Shown piece after piece: positions 19,601-31,063 of a stretch of DNA of 64,000 nucleotides; positions within the stretch are counted from its first letter, which is position 1; each line of letters begins with the position of its first letter. The notes beneath the pieces are model-generated. The model did no database searches. It worked only from the letters and a program-made list of their open reading frames with translations, and was not told the DNA's origin. The translations under genes were made by a program, and so were the position numbers. Origin of the DNA: Gamsiella multidivaricata (Eukaryota; Mortierellomycota; Mortierellomycetes; Mortierellales; Mortierellaceae); NCBI RefSeq assembly GCF_025024155.1, contig NW_026251727.1, forward strand, positions 124,001-188,000. Direction: 5' to 3'.

Positions 19601-22050
19601 AAAGACACAAACAAACAAAAGCAACTACCTCACCTCTGTTACACTTAGTCTCAGATTAACAAGGCAAAGCACACGCAATTGCGCACCTATTCACATTGAC
19701 GACTATGGATGCTGCGACCATTGTGTAACCCTCAAATTTTGACGACCAGACCGTCAACAAAGTGATTACTGAATCCAACTTTATTTTCATCCCAGCTTTG
19801 GTTCTGTTGTACGAGTCCATTCTGGTGAGAATGTGCGCTAGTTATTGGATAGGCAGTACCATCTCCCTCGAAGAGGTCATTTTTGCTTACACAATTCCCT
19901 CATATGAGGGTTTCAATTAGGCCTTAGAGAGATGGTGCGATGGATTGAGTAGCAATCATAACGTATCTCGAGAGCGTATTGCTCAGATTTCCCTTGCGCG
20001 TGTGGTGCACGAAACGCGTTGCCACCTATCGCGCGACGCGTCAGAGAGCCCCCTGCTCTTTTTATTTATTTATTTTTCCTGCTTTTGCCCCTGCCCCTGC
20101 TCCATTTTACGGTGACACGGCTCGTTTTGCTCAGAATACATTTGCCTTAGTCACCTTTCCCATACCGAAGCTTGGTGCTAAAAAGAACTGCTCATGTCTA
20201 CCATACAGGGCCATTTCCTTTTCGGGTTACAAGGTATGCTGCGTCCAAACCGTCCGTGCATCCGCCGTGGTGTAACAACGTCTTCTCCGTTACGGCTAAA
20301 AGAAAACACGTTACTGTATGGGTCCTGCCCGGATCCTGGCCGTGCTCTCCCCTCCCTGCTCTTTCCTACTCCCTGAACATAATCTACTTTCATTTCCTCT
20401 TGGCATTTACTAGATAAAGATCTGGTACCCACAGTCCCACAGTTATTCTTCACTCTGCCATCCACGCAATCGAGCCTGATGTCCCTTCTGCTGTAGCTCC
20501 ATACCATGGTCTTTAAATATAGCATCGAGGCACCAGGAGTGGACCTTTGATTTCCCAACCAGTAATAGATGAACTGGGCAGTGTCTTTCACCGAGGTGGA
20601 AGGATGAAGCTGCGAGCTTTATCAAGGAGAGAGACATATCACTGCATTGCCCGTCTCCTTTATTTAAGGCTACTGCCGTGGTGTCCAAAGAGAGAAATTG
20701 TAGACGACGTCGATTATGAATGTGCTATTGGATCAGGGGGCCAGGCCTCCAGGGACCACAGGAGCAAAGGATCAAACCGCCAGTGTTTTTGTCAGGGCGT
20801 CGAGATCCATAGACCGGACTTGCTTGCAAGGGATCGACATTGGACGCAGCCAATATTACGGACGGCATCGGGTACAATATTCAGATACCGCTGAACGATC
20901 TCTAGTTCCTGTGCAGGAGAAGTCATGGGCTCACTGTGGGATTGTTCCTCAATGCGATCTAGACCGTGGAACTCTGGATTTCTTTTTGTGTGATCTGGGG
21001 GATTTTCAGATGAAGAATGGAATGTCCTTCGGGAGCGTTACCTGACCAGCCGGGCTGGATAGTAACCCCATCGTAAAGGAAAGAACTAAGCCCTGCTGAT
21101 CGGCGTGTTATCTACAGTTGCGGTCAGTTGTTTCTCTGGGCGCACGCGTTAGTCTCAATGAGGTCGCAGATACCAGGAACATATCTTCTTCCCGTCTCTG
21201 ATACGACGGTTTTCCTTATGGCTTGTCAAATCTACTGAGCACAGGGTGTTTGCAGACTTGTTTGGTCGGTACGGATGGATTTGAACAAATTACATCTAAT
21301 CGGGAAATTCCAGACGACACTAATCAAGAGTAGGACTCAAGTACCACAGAGGCTGAAACTGAGGTCTTCTATTTGGTCCCGATAGCATGATTCAAGTCAT
21401 TGAATGGTCGCCTGACCTGGAACAAGTTGATCCTTCGTTCCATCATTCGTGCGGGGGGAGTGAGCAGGAGCAGATGGAGCTACTGTGGGGTTGAAAAACA
21501 CGGCCCATGTTTGGATTCCTGGTAGGCTCCGGTGTATAGGATGTTCCTCAAGATTTCTTATAGTGAGCGGGTGGTCGCCATAGTCTTCACCTCGCTTCAA
21601 CAATCAAGCATGTCTTCGTACCCTTGATCATAGTTACTGATCCATGAGACCACCGATCCCCCACCTGATGTATTGGAACAGGACTACATCATTTCATCGA
21701 CCGCCGATTTCTACCCGTGGAGAACATATATCTTTGCAATACCAATCTTTTCTCCCGAAGCTGAAACGAGGGATTGGCTGCGATGCTCAAAATGAAGGCA
21801 TCGTATGCCAAAACTACATTCAGCAAATTATGGCGCCTTTGCACTAAGGATTCATAAGATTGTGGAGAAAGGATGGTATAAATCAAGATTCGATCGAATG
21901 AAACATACAAGGTTTCATAGAGATCGCGGTCTGGTGCACGAGCCAAATTCCGTCAACGAATGACATGGTGGCGGGTGTGGACTACATCATTACGGCGAAG
22001 GTGACAGCGACAGAGCTCATGCAGGATCTTATTTGCATTAAAGTCATGCG
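16601..22050. other. Gene-poor region of about 5.4 kb
   Basis: Only short, isolated ORFs occur on either strand. None has a recognisable domain or splices in phase into a longer protein that I could support. No tRNA, rRNA, terminal inverted repeat or obvious transposase was seen. Between about 20.4 and 21.1 kb both strands have ORFs of 80-115 codons; they may be relics of a decayed gene. Confidence 0.4.
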
Positions 22051-22060
22051 TATAAAAAAA
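22051..22060 (+). promoter_or_regulatory. Candidate TATA box of the thioredoxin-like gene
   Basis: TATAAAAAAA lies about 160 bp upstream of the start codon, followed by a C/T-rich leader from about 22080 to 22200. Confidence 0.5.
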
Positions 22061-22213
22061 CGAGTTGTCTTGCATACCATCACGCGTTCTGTTTTCAACT
22101 CTTTTCCTTCAATCTATCATTACAAAATCACACAACACGTTGACCCAAGACCTTCTAACCCCCTACTCTTATACCCTTCCCACCCTCATCCTCGCATTCT
22201 GCTGCTCGAGATC

Positions 22214-22537
22214 ATGTCGACTCCGATTAGAACCATGAGCGACCTGAACGACGCGTTTGACAGGCATCAGAAAATCGTGCTCGATTTCTTTGTTGAGAAC
22301 GATCCCGAGTGTCAGAGGATGGACTCTTATTTCGAAAAGGTCGCAACGGACTCTGCTCACAAGGGGATCGCCTTCTTGCGGATCAATGTCAATGAGATTA
22401 AGGACGTTCAGGACCGGTACGATATCAAGACGGTGCCGACATTCTTGTCCATTCATAGTCGAGAGTTGATGGGCCAGTGCCAGGGCACTACGCCTGAGAA
22501 GTTGGATAGGCTTGTTATGGACCTTAGCATGGTGTGA
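22214..22537 (+). CDS. Thioredoxin-fold protein lacking the CxxC active site
   Basis: A single exon of 107 residues, the usual thioredoxin length. ATG 22214 is preceded by a TATA box and short leader; the frame is open upstream but that part is UTR-like. The fold pattern is intact: IVLDFFVENDPEC, FLRINVNEIKDVQDRYDIKTVPTFLSI with the cis-Pro at P75, then the C-terminal helix. The active site WCGPC is replaced by N-D-P-E-C, leaving only C33. A second Cys (C89) sits elsewhere. Classical dithiol reduction is therefore impossible; a monothiol, chaperone or binding role is inferred. Compact promoter, intact frame and short 3' region argue for a functional gene rather than a relic. Confidence 0.82.
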   Translation: MSTPIRTMSDLNDAFDRHQKIVLDFFVENDPECQRMDSYFEKVATDSAHKGIAFLRINVNEIKDVQDRYDIKTVPTFLSIHSRELMGQCQGTTPEKLDRLVMDLSMV

Positions 22538-23827
22538 ACAAAACAAACAAAGAAAGAAAAAAGTAAATAAATGCGTAGCGTTCGCATTAGTAAATGAGTA
22601 TAGCTCGTCTGCCGTAACACTGTTGGTGGGCTACTCATTACTCTAGATTTCACATCTCCTTCTTCGTCAACGCCAGTAGAAAATAAACCACCCAAACCGC
22701 ACCAAGAAACCTCTCCCGAACGACTCTATCCAGAAAATGAAGAGTACGAATATCCCTGAAAAGGACCTCCAACACCGATTCTCGCTTCCTTGAAATGGAC
22801 AGGGCGCTTTGACACGAAGGGTCAAGTCCATATCCTCCTATTTTTCTTGGCGTGAACGAGCGATTATTGTAAATAAAGTAGGAAAGACAATATCTGGTGA
22901 CCAACCAATTCTCCATATCGGCCGACTGTTTTCCTGACTCTGTACGGTCCTCATGAGTCCATGTCGGAGCTGCTTTTGGTTGGTTATAGCATGTGCGCGT
23001 GCGGTCGCTATAGAGATCGCTCCCAGGGACTTGGTACCTAATATCACAGGGGTTGCTGTGGATGTTAAACGTTAATAGTCACGTATGGACCACTCAATTA
23101 GCCCCGGTGTGGTGTGATAAATCCACAGAGTGCACACGGATACAAGTATCCCTTGATATGATACGATGAATGGAATAGGGCAGTTACAGGATGTGCAAGT
23201 AGAGGGGCGTGCAGTTATGTAATAGTCAATTGGGTCTGCATTCATAGGAATTCCTTGGTCAACAGAACGGCAGGGCCGAAAGGTTCCTGGTCTGTTTCCT
23301 CCTAATACTTTTGCACAGCACTTGCCCTGTACGACTCCTTAAGTCGCTCCACGCGCCTCTGTCCCATTACATTGTGCCCCAAGTTGGTACACTCTGCCAT
23401 CACTGGCCAGCATAGCGTATCGCCCAGCAAGAGTAGAGACGAGACCTGTGCGTCTGAACTTCTGCACCCCTAGCGCAATCAAATGTTCCTGCGAGTCCGC
23501 TCGCGTAGCCTGGAGGACCCTCGACGAGGCAACGATCATGGTCTCATAACAAACAAGAGTGGAGGATCAAGAACAGCACTCCTCGATGTCGTCGTCTAGG
23601 CATAGGAATCAAGACAGAGTCCCTTTAACCTTGCTGATCCCTTACCCGAGTGTGTCGTCGTCTTTTTCATTCTTGTAAATAGTATTTGCTGTCTTTATCA
23701 TTACAAGTGTTCTCTGCATCTGGAGCTTAATTTTATTACAGTTAGACAATTATTATGTTTACCAGGAGAGTACTTTTACCTGATATAGAGCCACTACACC
23801 ACACCGGTTGGTTTTCATAAACGTGCA
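22538..23827. other. Region with no supported gene; short minus-strand ORFs of uncertain status
   Basis: AATAAA at 22566-22571 may end the thioredoxin-like transcript. On the minus strand, overlapping frames between 23047 and 22650 (for example MENWLVTRYCLSYFIYNN at 22916) look protein-like but require a frame change, and I recognise no domain. A 66-codon minus ORF at 23539-23339 is equally unassigned. Confidence 0.3.
22566..22571 (+). terminator. Candidate polyadenylation signal of the thioredoxin-like gene
   Basis: AATAAA lies 28 bp after the stop codon. Confidence 0.4.
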
Positions 23828-24555
23828 ATGCTATCAAGTTCTCATTATCTAAAATTTCATATCGAGATCCCGGCGCTGTTAAATGAGCGAGAGAGGTTTT
23901 CTGATAGGACATGGACGTTCATAAGAGGAGCGTCGACTCTGGCAGGAATCGAGTCGAGACACTTCGAGGTTTCGCTGACAGGAGTGGATGAGCGGAAAAA
24001 CAGCAGCAAGAACTTGCTAACGGAGGCAAAAGAGCAAGCATACATGGCGGACGGTGTGGGTTTGTATGAGGATAATCAACTTTACATCGCAGAAGCTTCA
24101 ATGATCTCATCACCGAAGGCGTTTCAAGATCAAACGGAGTATGCGAGACGCTTGGATTTCTCAGCTCAAGTCCATCGCTCGTGCAGGTCGTCCGCCTCGA
24201 GGGTTCAGCGCGTTCGGGTCGACTTCGTTCCCTGACGGAACAAAATTCTACAAAATGGACTTTGCAAGGGTCTCCAGGATCTGCAGCGGTAATGGTATGG
24301 TTATTCCAACTGTGAAATAGTAAGCTTCTGAAATCAAGACACTCAGTCATCTTTGCCAAAAAGCTGTCAAAAGCAATACCTTCTCCGGCAATCGGTCGGA
24401 CCAAATTGGAGAACACCTCGGGTAGATTGGTTTCCGACGTCGATGGCACTCCCTGGTTCTCACAGCCCACACGAATTTCTTCAGAAGAGTCCGCTTGTGC
24501 GAGTGACGGTACATCACCCAAGCCTGTGCATTTCATGATCCATGAGATAGGCAAT
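23828..24555 (+). pseudogene. Decayed protein gene of unknown family, broken by frameshifts
   Basis: Three protein-like segments lie in order on the + strand but in different frames. The first runs from 23828 to about 24150 and includes KEQAYMADGVGLYEDNQLY and IAEASMISSPKAF. The second, to TAG 24318-24320, includes MRDAWISQLKSIARAG, FGSTSFPDGTKFYKMDF and MVIPTV. The third, about 24328-24555, includes SVIFAKKLSKAIPSPAIG and ends at TAG. Gaps between segments are too short for introns, so frameshift decay is the simplest reading. A 211-codon minus-strand ORF overlaps it but looks like a shadow. The text resembles a dispersed multicopy fungal family, but I cannot name it. Confidence 0.45.
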
Positions 24556-25573
24556 TAGTAATATTAGAAATAGATATCTCAGCTAACAGCAAGCATACAA
24601 AAAGGCACCGTGCAATGGAACGCACATGGCATACCCAATTCTTCTTGGAGCATCCGTTTCATCGTGTCGTTAACTGATGCGTCAGCCAAACCTGTTACTG
24701 TGAGAGATTGGAGCTTGGCAGACCGTTTCCTTTTCTGAAGGGCTCAGTGTATGTCGTCCAAGTGCTTGTGGGCATTGTTGTTCTACTTTCGTTGCAGCTC
24801 CTCGCCCTTTCGAAGAAGTCCTTGGTGCTTGCACTGAAGAAGGCGATTAATGGTGTCTTTCCAGTCACTGTGTGCTTGCCACTTCATAAATCCATCATCT
24901 TTCGATGTGAACTTGAGATAACCTATATAATCGATGGTGGTGATGCGAGCGCAGAAAAAAAAAGAAGCAACTGGAATGAGGACATTCCTATGAATGGCGA
25001 TAGAATGGGGTTGCACCGAAGCTACATGCGCCTCCTTCCTAGGCATGGTTGTCCATTCATAGTCCTCTTCCTTTGAGGCGCATCACGTCTGGCGTTCGGA
25101 TCCGACGACCTCTCAATCCGCCTGGGCTAACCTGGCTCGACAGTATGAGCCAAGAAGTTGCTGGGCGTGTCTACCAAGGAACTGATAACCCTGTCTGGAA
25201 AGGGCCAAATGGGCGAGGAAAGGACATCTGCACATGAATAGGGCAAGTTTGGACTGACCATCTACTCTTGAATCTTCGCATTCCGTGGAGAAAGACGCGT
25301 CTGACAAATTGGCCGAGAGGTCAATCGCCTTCTGGAGGAACTAAGCGGCGGTACCATGTGCTCAGTAATGTCCGAGTGTCTTTCTGCTTGTTTAAAATAC
25401 AATGCCATATATATTTTTTTTTCTTTTTATTTCTTCGCAGTTTCGTGCTTTTGAATATAACTGTAGTATTTGCTGCCCTTCTTTTGTTCACTCTATCCTG
25501 CCGAATTGTAAAGGGACGAAGAAGAGAGCGTCTACGACAGACAAGACTCCATGACGCCCATGCTGAAGATCCT
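24556..25573. other. Region with unresolved ORFs, no supported gene
   Basis: A minus-strand ORF (25046-24783) contains protein-like text such as KFTSKDDGFMKWQAHSDW and KHQGLLRKGEELQRK. Its flanks do not splice into a recognisable protein. It may be another relic next to the decayed gene on its left. Confidence 0.3.
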
Positions 25574-26795
25574 TTAGTCCTTCTCAACAATCCTCTGAAG
25601 ATGATCCTCGATCTCGGTAACCTCCAGAGTACGGAACTTGGGGTCCCGAAGCGAAACAACACCGACCTCGATCTCGGTCGCCTTGAAATCTGAGGAAAGC
25701 ACCGTCGAAAGCGTTGTGATCGCAAGCTATATACGGTTATCAGAGTGCCAAAAATAGTCATCGTCGATAGTTAGAGCACCATAAAAACTCGCATTCCTAA
25801 TGACAACATCCTGCTACAAAGTACCGTCCCAAAACAAATACCTCGATGGCCTCCTCCTCGTCCAGCTCCTTTTCCTTCTTGAGCTTCTTCTCCAGGTGAT
25901 TCAAACTTTCTGTCTGCTTCGCACCAGCAGCGGTCGCCTTGAATCCAACAAAGTATCCTGCAGGGTCGATCTTGAACAACTGAGGCCCACGCTCATCGTC
26001 CAATCCAATCAAAATCATGGCTAATGAAAAAAAAACAATTGCACACATTCAGGTCAATTGTGGTTCATAAAAACGCACGTAATAAAGGGACTCTTACTTT
26101 CAAAAGGAAGCATTCGACTTACAAACACCAAGGGGTCGCATGGCAGCATGCTGAGTATAGACCTGGTTGATGTTGGCCATACGCTTGGCCAGCATATCTG
26201 GAGGAATCTCGTATCCAAACTTGTACCGGAACTCGGCAGCCTCTCTCTGCGCCCTGCTCACGGCTGATCTAGCATCGGGTACCAGTCCTGTCATCACGCA
26301 ACCAATCTTGGGCGTCAGGGGGTAAATGTGTCTAATTGTCGAGGCATCCAGCAATTTGTCCTAATGAACATATAGTATGGAACATAGAGAAGAATGGAAA
26401 GTGATGTGAATAAACGAAAATAAGAATAATAATAATACTCGCGTTGCGATAACATAAACGCGCCGGTATCAGATAGTGCTTGACAAAGTGCTTACAGGAA
26501 CTTTGCGCTGAGTGACAATGACACAGGAGTCCTTGCCGCGGACACCGATAGAGGTGATTCCCGAGTTGGAGATAGCCTTGAAGGCGTATTCTATAGAGAC
26601 AGAGAGGTACGGGACGCGTTATATCCAGGTCAGTAACAAGACGACAGAGCCATTATCATAGCGCGACCTCCGCAGGGACAGCGGGCACACCGCGCGACAC
26701 GATATGACACGCCAGAACACGTTACCAACTTGGTAGAGTCGTCCCTCGGGCGAAAAGACGGTGATGTGGCGATCGTAGCCTGCTCCTCGACTCAT
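25574..26795 (-). CDS. SCL1: 20S proteasome subunit alpha type-6 (alpha1, Scl1)
   Basis: Five exons, 26795-26726, 26590-26496, 26360-26123, 26020-25842 and 25726-25574, close in phase to 244 residues, the family length. The N-terminus [20 protein letters not shown] followed by YQVEYAFKAI is the proteasome alpha signature. [40 protein letters not shown] and [20 protein letters not shown] identify alpha1. As an outer-ring subunit it is non-catalytic and helps gate the 20S core and dock the 19S regulator. Introns are 102-135 nt. The gene is head-to-head with QCR7, sharing 352 bp of upstream DNA. Confidence 0.96.
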
Positions 26796-27147
26796 GGTGC
26801 TGTCGTTTGTCTTGGTTGGCGGCGGTTACTGGTGTTGGTTGGTGGGGTGGGCGAGTGATGAGAAGAGGGAGCCGGGCGGTTGTTGAGGACTGGAATGGAG
26901 ACTGAATGCAGGTTGGTAGATAAAAGGGACACGACTTTCTGTGTGCTCAATGGGGGGTGTTGCGTGTGTTGAGTGTGCGTGTCCACTGCAAATGCGACTG
27001 AGGGGGAAGACTGTGACGACGGCTCCCTCGCAGGTCACGTTTCTCCGGAGGAAAGAGCAGAGAGCGAACAACTCCTTCCATCAACCCTCTTCGATTCCAC
27101 GACCCTCCGCTCCCCTCTCCATCCTGTTTACAGCAACATAGCCAGAC
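26796..27147. promoter_or_regulatory. Divergent promoter shared by SCL1 and QCR7
   Basis: Only 352 bp separate the two start codons, so both promoters must lie here or overlap. I see no clear TATA box for either gene. A GGTTGGTGGGGTGGGCG-like G-rich stretch near 26835-26855 and CTGTGACGACGGCTCC near 27011 are candidate elements but unproven. Confidence 0.5.
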
Positions 27148-28127
27148 ATGTCCGGAATCTCTCTCGTCAACCAGGTCAAGGCCTCAAAGTTCTGGTCCAA
27201 CGCCCTCCAGCCCGTTGCCAACGCATTCGTCAACGCTGCCGGATACCGCAAGCTTGGTGCGTGGTTCCCCCAAGCAACTCCATTCACCACAGCTCTCTCT
27301 TGATCGAAAATGCATCCCTCTTGCTTTCTTTCTTCTCTTTTTCTGGCACCAATTCTTCATTCGGAAACTACAGGAAGCAGCTACAGCGATCTACAATAGG
27401 ACCATACTTCTTCCCCCAACACCACCTTCGCGCTCATCCAACCCCTCCGGACTTTTCGGTGATTCGGAAATATGCCGTTCTGACCGGTGACGTGAAAAAC
27501 GTGAAAAACGGAATACTGGATTCGGGAGATCCCACCCATGGAGCTCACCAACGAGAAACAGCGCCTTCAGTGCTCTCAATACTCATTATACCTTTGCCTG
27601 CACACTTTTGTTTGAGGAACGCACTTTCAGGAATTCTACAGGGTTCAACAACGACTTTCGTATCTTGAATAAACGCCCCCTTCAGATACATACCTTCCCT
27701 CGTTAACCAAATTCGAAACTGTCAACCATCGCATTGTTTTTCCAGGTCTGCGCTACGACGATATTCTTCGCGAGGAGACCGACATTATCCGTGAGGCCAC
27801 CAACCGCCTCCCCGACGAGGAAGTCTACGAGCGCGTGTTCCGCATGAAGACTGCGTTCCAGTACTCCCTCTCGCACACGGTCGCGACGAAGGAGAACATC
27901 CTCAAGCCCGAGGACGATGTCCGATACCTCACTCCCCTCATTGACGAGGTCGCTGCCGAGTTTTCGGAGAGGGCGGACTTTAACGTAAGCGGATTGATTT
28001 TTTTTTCTATTCTATTATCAGAACTACGGTGGACTTTTTTCTTCTATTTACATATATGCTAACATCTTGTCGACCTTTGTCTTTTCATACTTTGATCCTG
28101 TAGAACATCAAATCTTTCACAAAGTAA
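27148..28127 (+). CDS. QCR7: Cytochrome bc1 complex subunit 7 (Qcr7 / UQCRB)
   Basis: Exons 27148-27256, 27746-27984 and 28104-28127 give 123 residues, matching the family size. The order GYRKLGLRYDDILREE, RLPDEEVYERVFRMKTAFQY, SLSHTVATKENILKPEDDV then YLTPLIDEV is that of the 14-kDa subunit of mitochondrial complex III. It faces the matrix side and supports cytochrome b assembly. Intron 1 is long for this window (489 nt); the final exon encodes only NIKSFTK and the stop. The short last exon is supported by exact phase closure and a good TAG acceptor. Confidence 0.93.
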
Positions 28128-28538
28128 AAGAAACAATTCATTGCATGAAGAGTCAGGATTGTTTGAAGGAAAAAAAAAGAGGAATACTGCAGGAATAAAA
28201 AACTGCAAGCTAGAACAGGTCTAAACGATCTTTTCTGGCTTGATATTTTTGGATTTACCATTGCATCGAACTAGGGCATCTTTTGGACCAAGGCACCACA
28301 CCACGTTATGATGATACTGCTGGTGGTTATAGTAAAAAAATCTTCATTTTATGCTATTTGAAGAGGATATATTCGTTTTCACACAATCAATGCAATCAGC
28401 AAAGAGACTGGAGACGCGCTCATCAATGCTTCCGGCATCAATTCCAGAGGGGAAATGGGAACAGAACTCCTGAAAAATGTCAGGTCGAGCGGACGGAGAT
28501 AGGGAGACGGCATTGGAGTTCCGGTGGCATGAATCCAC
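28128..28538. other. 3' intergenic region between convergent QCR7 and alpha-tubulin A
   Basis: 411 bp with no gene. Short AT-rich stretches near 28170-28200 could carry polyadenylation signals for either transcript. Confidence 0.5.
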
Positions 28539-30387
28539 TTAGTACTCAATATTCTCATCCTCGCCCAAGTTCTCCATGGACTCCGAGGCGACCTCCTCAT
28601 AGTCCTTCTCTAATGCAGCGAGATCTTCACGGGCTTCCGAGAATTCACCCTCCTCCATGCCCTCTCCAACATACCAGTGCACGAAAGCACGCTTGGCGTA
28701 CATCAGATCGAACTTATGGTCCAGACGAGACCAGGCCTCACCAATGGCAGTTGTATTGGAAAGCATGCAAACCGCACGCTGAACCTTGGCCACCTCGCCA
28801 CCAGGGATGACAGAGGGAGGCTGGTCATTGATGCCGACCTTGAATCCAGTGGGGCACCAGTCAACGAACTGGATGGTCTTCTTGGTCTTGACGACGGAAA
28901 TGGCGGCACTGACATCCTTGGGAATGACATCGCCGCGGTACAAAAGACAGCAGGCCATGTACTTACCCTGGCGAGGGTCGCACTTGACCATCTGGTTCTG
29001 AATGTCAAAGCAGGCAGTCGTGATCTCGTTGACGGAGAGCTGCTCGTGGAATGCCTTCTTGGCAGAAAGGATGGGCGCATAGGTGACCAAGGGGAAGTGA
29101 ATGCGAGGATAAGGGACCAAGTTGGTCTGGAACTCGGTCAAGTCCACATTCAAGGAGCCGACAAAGCGGAGCGAAGCCGTAATCGAGGACACGACCTGGG
29201 CAATCATGCGGTTCAAGTGGGTGTAGGTTGGGCGGGAGACATCGAGGTTGCGCTTGCAAATATCGTAAATGGCCTCGTTGTCGACCATGAAGGCGCAGTC
29301 GGTGTGCTCGAGGGTGGTGTGAGTGGTCAAGATCGAGTTGTAGGGCTCGACAACGGAGGTGGCCATCTCGGGGGCGGGGTAAACCGCGAACTCGAGCTTA
29401 GACTTCTTGCCATAGTCAACCGAGAGACGCTCGAGGAGCAGGGCACCAAAACCGGATCCCGTACCACCGCCAAAGGAGTGGAAAACCAAGAAGCCCTGGA
29501 GACCCGTACAGGCATCAGCGAGCTTGCGAACGCGGTCGAGGACAGAGTCGACGAGCTCCTTGCCGATGGTGTAGTGGCCACGAGCGTAGTTGTTAGCGGC
29601 GTCCTCCTTGCCGCTGATCATCTGCTCGGGGTGGAAAAGGCTACATGGGTAAAGAATGAGTGTTAAGCAATGTCGGCCATAAGCAGCTGCATGATGAGCC
29701 ATATTAGCACATCCTTCCGTTAGCAGCAGTAGATGCAAATCCACTTACGTGCGGTAAGTGCCGTTACGGACCTCGTCGACGACGGTCTCTTCAAGGTCGA
29801 CGAAGACTATGAGTGATGGCAAACACAGATGGGGGAGAACGACAAGTCAGCAAACATGTCCTCCTTGTTTCTCCGGCTGTCTCCCTTGCTCCCTTAATGA
29901 ACATCATCTCGCCACGCTCAGACACTTTGAGAGAAGATTGATTTTTGTTCATGGGCCGAGAGCTCTTGTTCGAACCACACCAGTCCCACGCACCCGGTCC
30001 GCCTCCTTTTATCAACAAAGACATAGGACTTACTCGCGCGGGGGACGTGCTTGCCAGCGCCGGTCTCAGAGAAGAAGGTGCTTGAGGAAGAGTCGAACTG
30101 CGAGGCCTTCTTGTCGGAGGCACTGTGTTGAGAGCGGAAACAGGGGCATTAGTCGCAATTGAAATAAAGCAGTCTTCCGGCCCTGCCACTATTCCGCCCA
30201 GAGGCAAATACCAAGGCGGAGTACGTGCCTGGTGCATGCATGGATACAGATGGATAAAGAGAAATAGAAAGAAGACTTACACCTTGCCATCAGGCTCGAT
30301 GCCGTGCTCGAGGCAGTAGAGCTCCCAGCAGGCGTTACCAATCTGGATACCAGCCTGTCCGACGTGGAGAGAGATGACTTCGCGCAT
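28539..30387 (-). CDS. Alpha-tubulin A
   Basis: Exons 30387-30281, 30122-30034, 29806-29749 and 29640-28539 give 451 residues. Diagnostic features are [20 protein letters not shown], the GGGTGSG GTP-binding loop, the hydrolysis-activating Glu in [12 protein letters not shown], and a C-terminus ending in Glu-Tyr (ENIEY). Lys40, the luminal acetylation position, is present (SDKK). It forms the alpha-beta tubulin heterodimer of microtubules. Conservation to animal alpha-tubulin is high throughout, so this looks like the main housekeeping copy. A second copy lies at 47804-49494. Confidence 0.97.
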
Positions 30388-31063
30388 GGTGATTCAGGTG
30401 AGATGAGAAAGGGACTTGAGGGTGTGGGATAAGGCGTATGTGTGGATGAACGTGAATGAGCCGGTCGTGTGGAGTCGTGTTAGGGGACTGAGGAAAACCG
30501 ATGAAGAAAAGAGAAGAGAAAAAGAGAAAAGAGAGAGAGGAAGGTGGGGGAGATATTTAATGCCCATTGTCATGGTGGGCACGACTGGGCGACTGACCAT
30601 TCGTGCCCTGTCCCCTCTTTCCCGTACGCCCGTCCCGTCCCCACCCCCATCCCCATCCCCATCCCCATCATATACGTGCATTGGACAATGTACATGTATT
30701 CCTTCCCATCCCACTGCCGCTGCAAACTCAGCTGACCCCTCTAGTCTGATAATCTTCCTTCCCCACTTTCTCCTCTTTCTCCTGTCTGCATGCACCATTT
30801 CTTTAACCCGCGTCTTTTTTTCTGCTTTTTCTGCGTCCATGGGCAGGACAAACATTCCGGGCTCCTGCATGCCAATGTGCACGTCCCCTATGACCCTGGC
30901 CAAGAGTCAAGACTAAAAGCCGACGTACAACTGCCAATTCGTATTGCACCCTGAACAACGCATTAGGCGGCCGTTTCTATTTTATTGCATGAACTTGTCT
31001 ATAGATAACATGCAGGGCACACACATACACGACATGTCGCCGTTGTCTGGCATACAAGCCTTT
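30388..31063 (-). promoter_or_regulatory. Promoter region of alpha-tubulin A and 3' flank of the thioesterase gene
   Basis: On the minus strand TTAAATA (near 30560-30553) is followed by a long pyrimidine block (about 30545-30480), a probable core promoter 100-170 bp upstream of the start codon. A CCCCAT hexamer repeated about four times lies near 30644-30668. Plus-strand ORFs across this area are judged spurious. Confidence 0.45.

Noticed and set aside
23919..24554. 211-codon minus-strand ORF
   Set aside because: Overlaps the frameshifted plus-strand gene relic, whose text is more protein-like; no domain on the minus strand.
28677..29666. 329-codon plus-strand ORF
   Set aside because: Exactly antisense to the conserved main exon of alpha-tubulin A; it exists because of codon bias on the real gene.
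30644..30668. CCCCAT hexamer run as a possible telomere-like repeat
   Set aside because: Too few units and placed in a promoter between genes; not a known telomere unit.
30416..30916. 166-codon ORFs on both strands upstream of alpha-tubulin A
   Set aside because: Low-complexity, overlapping the promoter and pyrimidine block, with no domain.
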